This document shows, piece by piece, positions 25,245 to 33,770 of a stretch of 64,000 nucleotides of DNA. The DNA is from DASUPK01 sp963815665. GTDB taxonomy: Bacteria > Actinomycetota > Thermoleophilia > Solirubrobacterales > 70-9. Both the position numbers and the translations under genes were made by a program. The stretch spans positions 1-64,000 of the forward strand of contig CAWFHN010000018.1 of the NCBI GenBank assembly GCA_963815665.1, written 5' to 3'. Every line of letters starts with the position of its first letter. The first letter of the stretch is position 1. The notes beneath the pieces are model-generated. The model saw only the letters and a program-made list of their open reading frames with translations. It did not search any database and was not told the origin of the DNA.

Positions 25245-26830
25245 CGCCCGAGCGCGCGAACAGGCCGCCCGTCAAGGTGGAGGGAAAGGACTACGACGAG
25301 CGGGTCTACCGCAAGGGGCACCCGCCGCACCGGATCCGCAACGCGCTGATCCTGATCGCTCTGGTCATCGTCGGCACCTACCTCGCCTGGACCAAGTCGA
25401 TTCCGTTCCAGAGCCATTTCGAGATCCACGCGGTTTTCAAGAACGCGGCCAACATCCGCAAGGACTCGCCGGTCCGGATCGCCGGCGTCAACGTGGGCAA
25501 GGTCGAGAGCGTGAAGAGCGTCTGCGAGAACGGCCTCACCGGCAACTGCAACAGCGATTACTCCGACGTCACCTTCACCGTCGACGACAACGGTCAGCCG
25601 GTCCACAGCGACGCGCAGGTCGAGATTCGGCCGCGCATCTTCCTGGAGGGCAACTTCTTCCTCGACGTCCATCCCGGCAGCCCGAGCGCCCACTCGCTCT
25701 CGAGCGGCGACACGATCCCGATCACCCAGACCTCCACTGCCGTCCAGCTCGACCAGATCCTCACCTCGCTCCAGGCGCCGGACCGGGCCAACCTGCAGAA
25801 GCTGCTCGAGGGATACGGCACGTCGCTGACCCACAAGCCGACCGCCGCCGATGACGCCACACAGGACCCCGAGGTCCAGGGCCTGACGGCGGGACAGGCG
25901 ATCGCCAAGTCCTTCGACTACGGGCAAACCGCCGCACGCGACACGGCGATCGTCAACGAGGCGCTCCTGGGGACCGCGCCGCACGACCTCGCCAACCTGA
26001 TCGCGGCGCAGGCGAAGGTCTTCGGGTCGCTCACCGGCCACGAGTCCCAGCTCCAGGGCCTGGTCAGCAACTTCAACATCGTCACCGGAGCGCTCGCCTC
26101 CGAGTCCGACAACCTGCAGCGGACGATCAAGCTGCTCGGGCCTACCCTGAATATCGCCGAGCCGGCGCTGCGCCATACGAACTCCACGCTGCCGTTCCTG
26201 CGGACCTTCGCCCTGGACCTGACTCCCGGCATCCGCGAGCTGCCGGCCACCATCGCCGCGTCGCAGCCCTGGATCGACCAGACCGCGGCCCTGCTGGGCA
26301 AGAACGAGCTTGGCTATATCGCGAGTCAGCTCCGCGCGGCCGCGCCGGGAGCGGGCAAGGCAGCGGCGGATGGCCGAGGGCTCTTCTCCCAGATAGGCCT
26401 GACGAGCGGCTGCGTTGACAACGTCCTGCTTCCGGCCAGCAACGTGGTCCTCAATGACTCGGGCAGCGGATACAACTTCAACACCAACGTGCCGAACTTC
26501 AAGGAGTTCGGCTACGCGGCTGCCGACCTCGCCGGTGAGAGCGCCTCCTTCGACGGCAACGGCCCCTATCTCAGGTTCTTCTCGGCGGGTGGCGCCGTGC
26601 CCAAGGGGGGCCCGGTGCCAAACCTGCGGGCGAGCATCCCCGGCGGCAGCCCGGGGAGGGACGCCTTCTGGTCGGGCAACGCCGCTTCGCCGCCGATGCT
26701 CGGGACGCGACCGGTGGCCTCGTCGACGCCCCCCTTCCGCACCGATGTCGCCTGCCAGAACAACCCCGTCCCCGACCTGAACGGGCCGGCGGCCGCCCAG
26801 GGCCCGCCGGACCCGGTTCCCTACCCATGA
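25241..26830 (+). CDS. MCE-family protein, fourth of six
   Basis: This 529-residue protein differs from its neighbours in having about 35 charged residues (KVEGKDYDERVYRKGHPPHR) before the membrane helix (ALILIALVIVGTYLAW, about 36-52). The MCE domain (NIRKDSPVRIAGVNVGKVE, about 70-88) and the helical part are normal. The C-terminal 100 residues are Pro/Gly-rich. It starts with GTG overlapping the previous TGA. The longer cytoplasmic N-terminus might contact the inner-membrane permease; that is speculation. Confidence 0.85.
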   Translation: MTPERANRPPVKVEGKDYDERVYRKGHPPHRIRNALILIALVIVGTYLAWTKSIPFQSHFEIHAVFKNAANIRKDSPVRIAGVNVGKVESVKSVCENGLTGNCNSDYSDVTFTVDDNGQPVHSDAQVEIRPRIFLEGNFFLDVHPGSPSAHSLSSGDTIPITQTSTAVQLDQILTSLQAPDRANLQKLLEGYGTSLTHKPTAADDATQDPEVQGLTAGQAIAKSFDYGQTAARDTAIVNEALLGTAPHDLANLIAAQAKVFGSLTGHESQLQGLVSNFNIVTGALASESDNLQRTIKLLGPTLNIAEPALRHTNSTLPFLRTFALDLTPGIRELPATIAASQPWIDQTAALLGKNELGYIASQLRAAAPGAGKAAADGRGLFSQIGLTSGCVDNVLLPASNVVLNDSGSGYNFNTNVPNFKEFGYAAADLAGESASFDGNGPYLRFFSAGGAVPKGGPVPNLRASIPGGSPGRDAFWSGNAASPPMLGTRPVASSTPPFRTDVACQNNPVPDLNGPAAAQGPPDPVPYP

Positions 26831-28158
26831 GACGCGCCCTGAGAGCACACCTCCGCGACGTCATGGCCATCATCGGCCTGATCGTGGCCGGCCTGTTCGC
26901 CGTGACCGTGATCCTGGTCAACCAGCGCGCTGTTCTTCCCAGCTGGGTGCCGCTGATCGGGACGGACCGCTTCGCACTAGAGGCGGATTTCTCGACCGCG
27001 CAGGCTGTGACTCCCGGCCAGGGCCAGTCGGTCGACATCTCCGGGATCAAGGTCGGCGAGGTCTCGTCGGTGACCCTCGAGAACGGACACGCCGTGGTCG
27101 GCATGGAGATCGACAACCAGTACGCCTCGCTGATCCATACCAATGCCTCGCTGTTGCTCCGGCCCAAGACCGGCCTCAACGACATGGTCGTGGAGGTGGA
27201 CCCGGGCACCCAATCCGCGCCGAAGATGAAGGAGGGCGCGACCGTCCCGCTGGCGTCGACCGAGCCGCAGGTCAACCCCGACGAGATCCTCGCCGCGCTT
27301 GACGGCGACACCCAGCAGTTCCTGAAGCTGCTGCTGGCCAACGGGGCGGAGGCGCTCGATCCGGCCAAGGGCCGGGACGTCAAGCTCTCCAACGCTCTGC
27401 GCCGCCTGGATCCGTTCGCGCGGGACATCTCGAGGATCTCCGGAGCGCTCGCGACGCGCCGGCAGAACATCGCCAACTCGATCCACAACTTCCAGCTGCT
27501 CTCGACCGAGCTCGGCAATCGTGACCAGGACCTCGTCAACTTCGTCGACTCCTCCGACGCCGTGCTGGCGTCCTTCGCGAAGGAGCAGGCCTCGATTCGC
27601 AGCGCCGTGCACGAGCTGCCGGCGACCCTCAAGGAGACGAAGGGCGCCCTGACCAGCGCAAACAAGCTCGCGCTCCAATCCGGCCCGGCTCTCAAGAAGC
27701 TGATCCCAGGGGCCAAGGCGACCGCCCCGGCCCTGCGCGCGCTGCGGCCGCTCTTCCGGGAGACCGCCGGCCCGATCGAGAACCAGATCCGGCCGTTCAC
27801 CACCCAGGTAGCGAGCCCGGTCACGCACGTGGCCCAGATCTCGCAGGGCCTGGGGGTCGCGACCCCCGGCCTCCGAACCGGGTTCACGAGCCTGAACGAC
27901 GGGCTCAACGCCCTCGCCTACAACCCGCCAGGTGACAGCCAGGAGGGGTACCTCTTCTTCGTCCCCTGGCTGAATCACGACCTGACCGCGAACTACACGT
28001 TCCAGGACGCCTACGGGCCGATTCGCCGGGGCCTGGTGCAGGAGAGCTGCGGCACGGCCCAGACGGCCGAGCAGACCCTGCTCGCGGAGCCGTACCTGCG
28101 GCTGCTCTACCAGCTCACCGGGCAGCCGCGCTCCGCCAAAATCCCGGGGTGCAGCTGA
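26827..28158 (+). CDS. MCE-family protein, fifth of six
   Basis: This is the shortest of the six, at 443 residues. It has an anchor helix (IIGLIVAGLFAVTVILV, about 14-30) and an MCE domain with AVTPGQGQSVDISGIKVGEV (about 59-78). A helical region and a final conserved LLAEPYLRLLYQLTGQPR follow, without a lysine or Pro-rich tail. It overlaps the upstream gene by 4 bp and the downstream gene by one base (TGATG). The position and short tail recall MceE-like lipoprotein members, but there is no lipobox. Confidence 0.85.
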   Translation: MRRALRAHLRDVMAIIGLIVAGLFAVTVILVNQRAVLPSWVPLIGTDRFALEADFSTAQAVTPGQGQSVDISGIKVGEVSSVTLENGHAVVGMEIDNQYASLIHTNASLLLRPKTGLNDMVVEVDPGTQSAPKMKEGATVPLASTEPQVNPDEILAALDGDTQQFLKLLLANGAEALDPAKGRDVKLSNALRRLDPFARDISRISGALATRRQNIANSIHNFQLLSTELGNRDQDLVNFVDSSDAVLASFAKEQASIRSAVHELPATLKETKGALTSANKLALQSGPALKKLIPGAKATAPALRALRPLFRETAGPIENQIRPFTTQVASPVTHVAQISQGLGVATPGLRTGFTSLNDGLNALAYNPPGDSQEGYLFFVPWLNHDLTANYTFQDAYGPIRRGLVQESCGTAQTAEQTLLAEPYLRLLYQLTGQPRSAKIPGCS

Positions 28159-29723
28159 TGGGCCAGCGCGCGCCCACAGTCGGCCAGATCGCCGTGGCGG
28201 TGGCCTTCGCCTTCTCGTGCTTCGGCCTGCTGCTCTTCCTCTGGGCCACCTTCGGAGGGCCTGTGCCGCTGAAGCCGGAGGGCTACCGGATCAAGGTCCC
28301 GTTCAGCGAGGCGACCCAGCTGGCGCAGGAGTCCGACGTGCGAATCCACAACGTCTCCGTGGGCAAGGTGAAGTCCATCACGCTGGCCGACTCCGGGCCG
28401 AACCGCGACCTCGCGGTGGCCACGCTCGAGATCGACACCCCGTACGCCCCGATCCCCTCGGACACCCGCGCCATGCTGAGGCAGAAGACGCTGCTCGGTG
28501 AGACCTACGTCGAGCTGACGCAGGGAGACCGAAGCGGGCCGAAGCTGCCGGAGGGCGGAACGCTGCCCAAGGCGCAGGTCCAGCCGTCGGTCCAGCTCGA
28601 CGAGATCTTCCGGACCTTCGACGCCAAGACACGGGCGGCCTTCCAGACCTGGATGCAGCAGCTCGCGATAGCCAGCACAGGTCGAGGTGCGGACCTCTCG
28701 GCCGCGATCGCCAACCTCGAGCCGTTCGCCGAGGACGCCAACAAGGTCCTTCGCGTCCTGGACACCCAGCAGGGCGCGGTGCAGCAGCTCGTTCGCAACA
28801 CCGGTGAGGTCTTCGGCGCGCTGAGCGAGCGGCAGGGCCAGCTGCAGGGCCTGATCCGCAACTCGGGAATCGTCTTCCACACGACCGCCGTCCGCAACCA
28901 GGACCTCGAGGCCACCTTCAAGGCCCTGCCCACGTTCGAGGATGAGTCGAGGCTGACCCTGAACCGCCTCGCCAGCTTCTCCCGCAACGCGAATCCCGTG
29001 ATCACGCAGCTCCACCCCTCGGCGAGGGCCCTGAGCGCCGACCTGAAGCCGATTGCCAAGGTGGCTCCGGACTTCAAGGGGTTCTTCATCGGCCTCCGCA
29101 AGACCGCGAAGCGTGCGAACACCGGTCTGCCCGCTCTCCAGCGGCTGCTCAACAACGACCTGCCCCCGCTGCTCACGGAGCTGCACCCGTTCACACAGCA
29201 GCTCACGCCGATCGTGGCGGGAATCGGCCGCTACCAGAGCGACGTCACCGGCTTCCTGGGCAACGTCGCCTCTTCACTGAACGCGACGGGCACCACCGAG
29301 ACCGGGGCGAACATCCACTACATCCGCAGCTCGGCCCCGCTCTATCCCGACTCCCTGGGGGCCTTCACGTCGCACCGCCTCGCCTACTCGCGAGCGAACC
29401 CGTACCCCGTGCCAGGCAGCGCGCTCAAGGTCGCCAACGGGCTCGAGACCTTCGATACCAGGGCATGCTCGGGCGCCGTCGGGCTGACCGCCAAGCTCAA
29501 CGCGAACGACAGTGTCTACACGGGCAATCCCTTCTTCAGCGACCGCGCGACCTTCGACACCCCGCAGGACATTCTCGACAACATCAAGCAGTTCGCCTTC
29601 ACCGGGCAGAACACCACCGCGGGCACGTTCCCAGCGCCGGCGTGCACGGCACAGGGGCCGCAGCAATCGATCGGGCGGATCTCCGAGCAGAGCAACTACA
29701 CCCACGTCTACGCGAATCCCTGA
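28158..29723 (+). CDS. MCE-family protein, sixth of six
   Basis: This 521-residue protein has an anchor helix (IAVAVAFAFSCFGLLLFLW, about 10-28) and an MCE domain with ATQLAQESDVRIHNVSVGKV (about 52-71). A long helical region ends in a Gly/Thr-rich end with several Cys. I start it at the ATG at 28158, which overlaps the stop of the previous gene; an in-frame GTG at 28149 is the alternative. No YrbE permease, MceG-type ATPase or lipoprotein gene follows. A weak hairpin near 29733 may mark the operon end. Confidence 0.85.
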   Translation: MGQRAPTVGQIAVAVAFAFSCFGLLLFLWATFGGPVPLKPEGYRIKVPFSEATQLAQESDVRIHNVSVGKVKSITLADSGPNRDLAVATLEIDTPYAPIPSDTRAMLRQKTLLGETYVELTQGDRSGPKLPEGGTLPKAQVQPSVQLDEIFRTFDAKTRAAFQTWMQQLAIASTGRGADLSAAIANLEPFAEDANKVLRVLDTQQGAVQQLVRNTGEVFGALSERQGQLQGLIRNSGIVFHTTAVRNQDLEATFKALPTFEDESRLTLNRLASFSRNANPVITQLHPSARALSADLKPIAKVAPDFKGFFIGLRKTAKRANTGLPALQRLLNNDLPPLLTELHPFTQQLTPIVAGIGRYQSDVTGFLGNVASSLNATGTTETGANIHYIRSSAPLYPDSLGAFTSHRLAYSRANPYPVPGSALKVANGLETFDTRACSGAVGLTAKLNANDSVYTGNPFFSDRATFDTPQDILDNIKQFAFTGQNTTAGTFPAPACTAQGPQQSIGRISEQSNYTHVYANP

Positions 29724-29902
29724 TCGATCCACGGGCCCCTGAGGGCCTACCGAGTTTCCGGTCGGGGGGATTCAGAGGGGAAAACCGCACAACTACGGGT
29801 ATTTCGCTGTGTTAGGTTCAGCGACAGAAGGCAAATCCAAGGGCTGGCGGTACTGCGTTTAGGGGTAGCCGTCGGGGAATTGCCCAACGGAAAAGGAGTG
29901 GT

Positions 29903-30667
29903 ATGCGCAAGCGCAAGTATCTGATCGGCGCGCTGCTGAGCGTGATCGGGGCGTTGGTCGTCTCGAGCACCGCATCGGCGACGGTCACCGGTCAGACCTA
30001 TTCGGTGACGACGTCGCCGCCCAAGCAGCAGAAGAAGACGTTTGGGCCGGTCGGCGCGTTCACAAACGTGGTTGACACCCTGTATTCCGGTGGGTTCAGC
30101 CCGAACGCGACTCAGACGGTCCTTACTTTCAGCAAGGACATCAAGTTCACGCCGGGGAACATCCCGCAGTGCAACCTGGCCGCGATCAACACGGTGCCGC
30201 AGTCGACGGCTGACGGCCAGTGTGCCGCCAGCAAGGTCGGTACCGGCAGCGCCACGATCAACGGTGGTGCACTCCTCGGGACGGTTGCCGCGTATAACGG
30301 CACCCCGAGCGGTGGCAGCCCGACAATCGGACTGCACACCGACGTCTCCCTCCCGAACGGGGCCTATTCGTTCAGCACGACGCTGACCGGTGTTCTCAAC
30401 ACCGGCTCGAACACGCTGACCGTCTCGATCCCGCCCACGGGCACGTCGATCACGCATTTCGAGACCACGATCAACAAGGTCAAGTCAGGTAAGAAGAAGG
30501 TCAAGGTCAACGGCAAGAAGAAGAACGTGCCGGTCTATTACGTGATGGCCCGCTGCAAGAAGAAGAAGTGGGTCAACACGGAGACCACCACGTTCAACGG
30601 TGCGCCCCCGATCACGGCGTCGACGACCCAGAAGTGCAAGCAGAAGAAGTCCAAGAAGAAGAAGTAG
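29903..30667 (+). CDS. secreted protein with lysine-rich tail, unknown function
   Basis: This 254-residue protein has a signal peptide (MRKRKYLIGALLSVIGALVV, ending STASA). A beta-rich, Gly/Thr/Ser-rich domain follows, with two Cys (QCNLA and GQCAA), and a basic end (SGKKKVKVNGKKKNVPV, then KCKQKKSKKKK). I do not recognise the family. The tail suggests binding to anionic wall polymers. It has a good start (GGAAAAGGAG upstream) and its own terminator, so it is a single-gene unit. The 179 bases upstream hold no gene; TTAGGT near 29813 may be part of its promoter. Confidence 0.7.
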   Translation: MRKRKYLIGALLSVIGALVVSSTASATVTGQTYSVTTSPPKQQKKTFGPVGAFTNVVDTLYSGGFSPNATQTVLTFSKDIKFTPGNIPQCNLAAINTVPQSTADGQCAASKVGTGSATINGGALLGTVAAYNGTPSGGSPTIGLHTDVSLPNGAYSFSTTLTGVLNTGSNTLTVSIPPTGTSITHFETTINKVKSGKKKVKVNGKKKNVPVYYVMARCKKKKWVNTETTTFNGAPPITASTTQKCKQKKSKKKK

Positions 30668-30696
30668 TTCGGACTCCTTCCAGCTGATGTTGCGAG

Positions 30697-30726
30697 AGGG
30701 GCGGCCTGCGGGCCGCCCCTTTCTTT
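30697..30726 (+). terminator. strong intrinsic terminator
   Basis: AGGGGCGGCC and GGCCGCCCCT form a perfect 10-bp stem with a TGCG loop, followed by TTCTTT. It closes the lysine-rich protein unit and isolates the cobalamin-controlled operon downstream. Confidence 0.9.
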
Positions 30727-30754
30727 GTGGGTTGATGCGACTAGGATGAGCTGT

Positions 30755-30915
30755 TCAAAGGACCGGTGGTCAAGGGAAGTCCGGTGAGAAGCCGGCGCGG
30801 TCCCGCCACTGTGACCGGGTGATGTGACCGAAGCACTAGTCCACTGAGGAGCCACCGGCTCCTTGGGAAGGCGCGGCGGTCGTTAGCCCGGAAGCCAGGA
30901 GACCTGTCCCCGGCC
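30755..30915 (+). promoter_or_regulatory. cobalamin riboswitch
   Basis: The conserved core is easy to see: GGGAA then CCGGTGAGAAGCCGG, GCGGTCCCGCCACTGTGA, and the B12 box AAGCCAGGAGACCTGT at about 30893-30908. A possible -10 (TAGGAT at 30742) lies just upstream. Binding of adenosyl- or another cobalamin would normally lower expression of the operon that follows. Together with the downstream genes it marks them as B12-related. The outer limits are approximate. Confidence 0.95.
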
Positions 30916-30916
30916 C

Positions 30917-30947
30917 AGCCAAGACGACCCTCGAGGAAGGGGTGGCT
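30917..30947 (+). promoter_or_regulatory. putative riboswitch expression platform hairpin
   Basis: AGCCA/TGGCT and CCCT/AGGG can pair to form a two-part stem between the riboswitch and the ATG at 30953, enclosing the purine-rich GAGGAAGGGG. No T run follows, so control of ribosome access is more likely than termination. Confidence 0.45.
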
Positions 30948-30952
30948 CACAG

Positions 30953-31993
30953 ATGAGAATCACTGTCTCGATTGCGGCGCTGGCGTCGCTGATGGCGCTT
31001 GCCGTGCTCGGCACGGCCGGCGCGAGTGCCAGCGTCAGCGCCGATGTGCGCGTGGTTGGCTCAAGCGGCCAGCTCGACGACATCACCCAGTACAGCGACA
31101 CGACCACAATGCCCACCAGTCCCCAGGCCGAGTGCTTCGGACCCGGCAGTGGGGGCACCGGTCAGGGCGTCGGCGTCCCGGGCGCGAACGCGCTCGGCGT
31201 CGTCGTGGAGGCCGCCGAGAGCCGGCAGCGCCTGAACCCGCTGCAGCTCACGGACAAGTTCGTGGCCGACGGGTTCGGGCTGGGCGTTTGCGGCATCGGC
31301 GGGCAGGTCGCCGCCGGCTCTGCCTTCTGGTACACGAAGGTGGACCACGTCGGGCTCCAGGTGGGTGGTTCGCAGTTCCCCATTCACGCCGGGCAGCAGG
31401 TGCTCTGGTATCTGGCGCCGAATTTCCCGGCTCCGCCCGAGCTCGTCCTGATCGCGCCGGTGCGCGAGCCGGCCGGGACGCCGTTCCCCGTTCAGGTGCT
31501 GGCCTATGCGGATGATGGGACCGCGACGCCCGCGGCCGGCGCCGTCATCACCGGCGGCGATTCGCCAGTCACGGCTGACGGTGCCGGAAACGCCGTGGTG
31601 AGCGCCGGTGGAGCCGGTTTCCATCGGCTCCAGGCCGGGCTCGGCCCGGACATACCGAGCGCGATGACGCAGGTCTGCACGTCTGATGCCTCCACCGCGT
31701 GTCCCGCGGCACGAGGGCGGATCATCGTCGGATCCGACGACGCCGACGACATCGCCGGCACGCTCGGGAACGACCGGATCAAGCCCCGTGCGGGGAAAGA
31801 TACCGTCCGCGCGCTGGCCGGCAACGACAAGATCGACGTGCGCGGTGGCGGCAGGGATCGCGTTAACTGCGGCGGCGGCACCGACAGCGTCAAGGGCGAC
31901 AAGCGCGACAAGTTCGCCAAGAACTGCGAGCACGTCAGCCGCGGCGCGAAGAAGCACAGGCACGGCAAGCACAAGGGGAAGAGCAAGAAGTGA
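30953..31993 (+). CDS. secreted DUF4430-like protein with RTX-like repeats, B12-regulated
   Basis: This 346-residue protein starts with a signal peptide ending GASAS. A region of about 28-165 resembles DUF4430/the beta domain of intrinsic factor (FWYTKVDHVGLQVGGSQFPI, HAGQQVLWYLAP). An Ig-like segment follows, then glycine-aspartate repeats like RTX calcium sites (GSDDADDIAGTLGNDRI, LAGNDKIDVRGGG). It has a basic tail (KKHRHGKHKGKSKK). It is first in the riboswitch operon and overlaps the lipoprotein gene by 4 bp. A surface or wall-bound cobalamin-capture role is inferred. The DUF4430 match is weaker here than in the next gene. Confidence 0.65.
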   Translation: MRITVSIAALASLMALAVLGTAGASASVSADVRVVGSSGQLDDITQYSDTTTMPTSPQAECFGPGSGGTGQGVGVPGANALGVVVEAAESRQRLNPLQLTDKFVADGFGLGVCGIGGQVAAGSAFWYTKVDHVGLQVGGSQFPIHAGQQVLWYLAPNFPAPPELVLIAPVREPAGTPFPVQVLAYADDGTATPAAGAVITGGDSPVTADGAGNAVVSAGGAGFHRLQAGLGPDIPSAMTQVCTSDASTACPAARGRIIVGSDDADDIAGTLGNDRIKPRAGKDTVRALAGNDKIDVRGGGRDRVNCGGGTDSVKGDKRDKFAKNCEHVSRGAKKHRHGKHKGKSKK

Positions 31994-32892
31994 TCCCCGC
32001 CCGCGTCCTGACGACCGCCTTGGCGCTCTGCGCCACGGCGGTCGTCGGCTGCGGGCTCGGGCCCGGCAAGGACCAGGGCGATGTCGATCTGACCTTGACC
32101 CGCGACTACGGGTCCAAGGTCCTGGCGCAGAAGTCGGACTCGATCAACGAGTCGGACACGGTCCTCCGCGTGCTCGACCGAAACGCCGACATCACCACGC
32201 GCTACGGCGGCGGCTTCATCCAGTCGATCGATGGGCTCGCTGGCGCTCAGAGCGGGGGCCGCAGCAGCGATTGGTTCTTCTATGTGAACGGCATCGAGTC
32301 GCCGATCGGCGCAGCCCAGTACGACCTCTCGGGCGGCGACCGGATCTGGTGGGACTACCGCGACTGGACCGCGGCGATGCGCGTGGCCGCCGTGGTGGGC
32401 TCCTGGCCCGAGCCGTTCGCGCACGGCTTCCAGGGCAGGCGCTGGCCGACTTCGATGGATTGCCGAGCCGCCGCACCGGTTTGCACGGAGGTGTCGCAGC
32501 GTCTGGCCGCGGCGGGCATCCGGCCCACCGGTTCCGCGACGGGCGCAATCGAGCTGGACGTCGGGACCTGGGAGCAGATGCGCGACGAGCGAGACGTCGG
32601 GCTGTTGTCCTCGGGACCCGATCGCAGCGGCGTCTTCGCTCGCTTCGTCGGAACTCACAAGCCACTTCTCGAGGTGCTGGACCGGCAGGGTCAGCCCGCC
32701 GGGAGCATCGGCAAGGGCGGCGGGCTGATTGCCGCGCTGCGAACGGGGGACGGGCCTCCCACCTGGGTGATCACCGGCACCGACGCCAAGGGCGTCGCGG
32801 CCGCGGCGAACCTCTTCGGTGACGCCCTGCGCAACCACTACGCGGTCGCCACCCAGCCGGGGGCGGGGCCTATCGGGGTGCCCGTACAGTGA
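31990..32892 (+). CDS. DUF4430-domain lipoprotein, putative cobalamin-binding
   Basis: The 300-residue product has a lipoprotein signal with lipobox VVGC (Cys about 21). A clear DUF4430 domain spans about 30-125, with VLRVLDRNADITTRYGGGFI, SDWFFYVNGIESPIGA and GGDRIWWDYRDW. DUF4430 is related to the C-terminal beta domain of vertebrate intrinsic factor and transcobalamin. The remaining 170 residues, with a Cys pair, end in ANLFGDALRNHYAVATQ and are of unknown fold. It is anchored on the outer face and translated together with the ECF genes (4-bp overlaps on both sides). A substrate-delivery role for B12 is inferred. Confidence 0.7.
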   Translation: MIPARVLTTALALCATAVVGCGLGPGKDQGDVDLTLTRDYGSKVLAQKSDSINESDTVLRVLDRNADITTRYGGGFIQSIDGLAGAQSGGRSSDWFFYVNGIESPIGAAQYDLSGGDRIWWDYRDWTAAMRVAAVVGSWPEPFAHGFQGRRWPTSMDCRAAAPVCTEVSQRLAAAGIRPTGSATGAIELDVGTWEQMRDERDVGLLSSGPDRSGVFARFVGTHKPLLEVLDRQGQPAGSIGKGGGLIAALRTGDGPPTWVITGTDAKGVAAAANLFGDALRNHYAVATQPGAGPIGVPVQ

Positions 32893-33770
32893 GGTCAGCT
32901 CTTGCCTATACACCTGGGCGCAGCCCGCTGCATCGGGCGTCGGTGGGCGCCGCGGTCCTCTACTTCGGCTCCCTGGCCGCGATCGCGTTCGTCTATCCGA
33001 ATCCGCTCGTGCTGCTCGCGGCCGGCGTGGCGGCCGCGCTGGCGGGATTTGCTGCAGGGGCGCGCCGAGCTGTTCTCGCGTCTCTGCGCCTCGGCCTCAC
33101 CCTCTTCATCGTCATGGCGGCGATCAACATCCTGGTCAACCATCGCGGTGACACCGTGCTGGTGCGCGGTTGGGACATGCCCGTGCTCGGCAACACCGAC
33201 GTCACCCTCGAGGCCCTGGTGGAGGGAGCGGTCCTGGGACTCCGGGTCATGGTCGCGGTGCTGGTCTTCGGCGTCTATTCGGCCTGCGTCGACCCTGATC
33301 GGGTGCTCCGCGCCCTCCGGCCCGTAGCCCGCCGCTCCGCGATGAGCGCCGGGCTCGTCACCCGCATGGTCCCGCTCGCCGTCGCCGACAGTGCGCGGCT
33401 GCGGGAGGCGGCGGCGCTGCGCGGCCCTGCCGCCACGCCCGTGGGAAGGGGAGCCCTCGCGCGCCGGGTCGTCGAGAGCTCGCTCGACCGCGCCGTGGAC
33501 GTCGCGGCGACCCTCGAGCTGCGGGGCCATTCACTGCCGGGGCGCACCCGGCCGCGCCGCGACCCATCGCGCGACTCCGTGCCGGTCGCCGTGGCCGGGG
33601 CCACGGTCCTGGTCGTCTCCGCGGCTGCGGCGCTGGCCGGGATCGGCGAGTTCGAGGCATTTCCCGGCGTCAAGGTCGATGCGGGGCCCGCGACGCTCGC
33701 CCTCAGCGCGCTCGTGATCGCGCTCGCTGCCGTTCCCTTCGCGGTCAGGAGGTGGCGCGAACGTGTCTGA
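32889..33770 (+). CDS. ECF transporter transmembrane subunit EcfT
   Basis: This 293-residue membrane protein has helices near residues 25-60, 65-85, 115-140, 238-258 and 268-285. Between them is the cytoplasmic coupling region with VTRMVPLAVADSARLREAAALRG and ATLELRGHSLPGR. These carry the paired A-R-G-like motifs that touch the ATPases. It would couple ATP hydrolysis to toppling of the S-component. It starts at GTG overlapping the lipoprotein stop, and its end overlaps the ATPase gene by 8 bp. Confidence 0.85.
   Translation: MRSALAYTPGRSPLHRASVGAAVLYFGSLAAIAFVYPNPLVLLAAGVAAALAGFAAGARRAVLASLRLGLTLFIVMAAINILVNHRGDTVLVRGWDMPVLGNTDVTLEALVEGAVLGLRVMVAVLVFGVYSACVDPDRVLRALRPVARRSAMSAGLVTRMVPLAVADSARLREAAALRGPAATPVGRGALARRVVESSLDRAVDVAATLELRGHSLPGRTRPRRDPSRDSVPVAVAGATVLVVSAAAALAGIGEFEAFPGVKVDAGPATLALSALVIALAAVPFAVRRWRERV

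Noticed and set aside
30953..31993. Calling this protein an RTX toxin because of its Asp/Gly repeats
   Set aside because: The repeats are few, the protein has a normal signal peptide and sits in a B12-regulated transporter operon. A calcium-stabilised surface protein is more likely.
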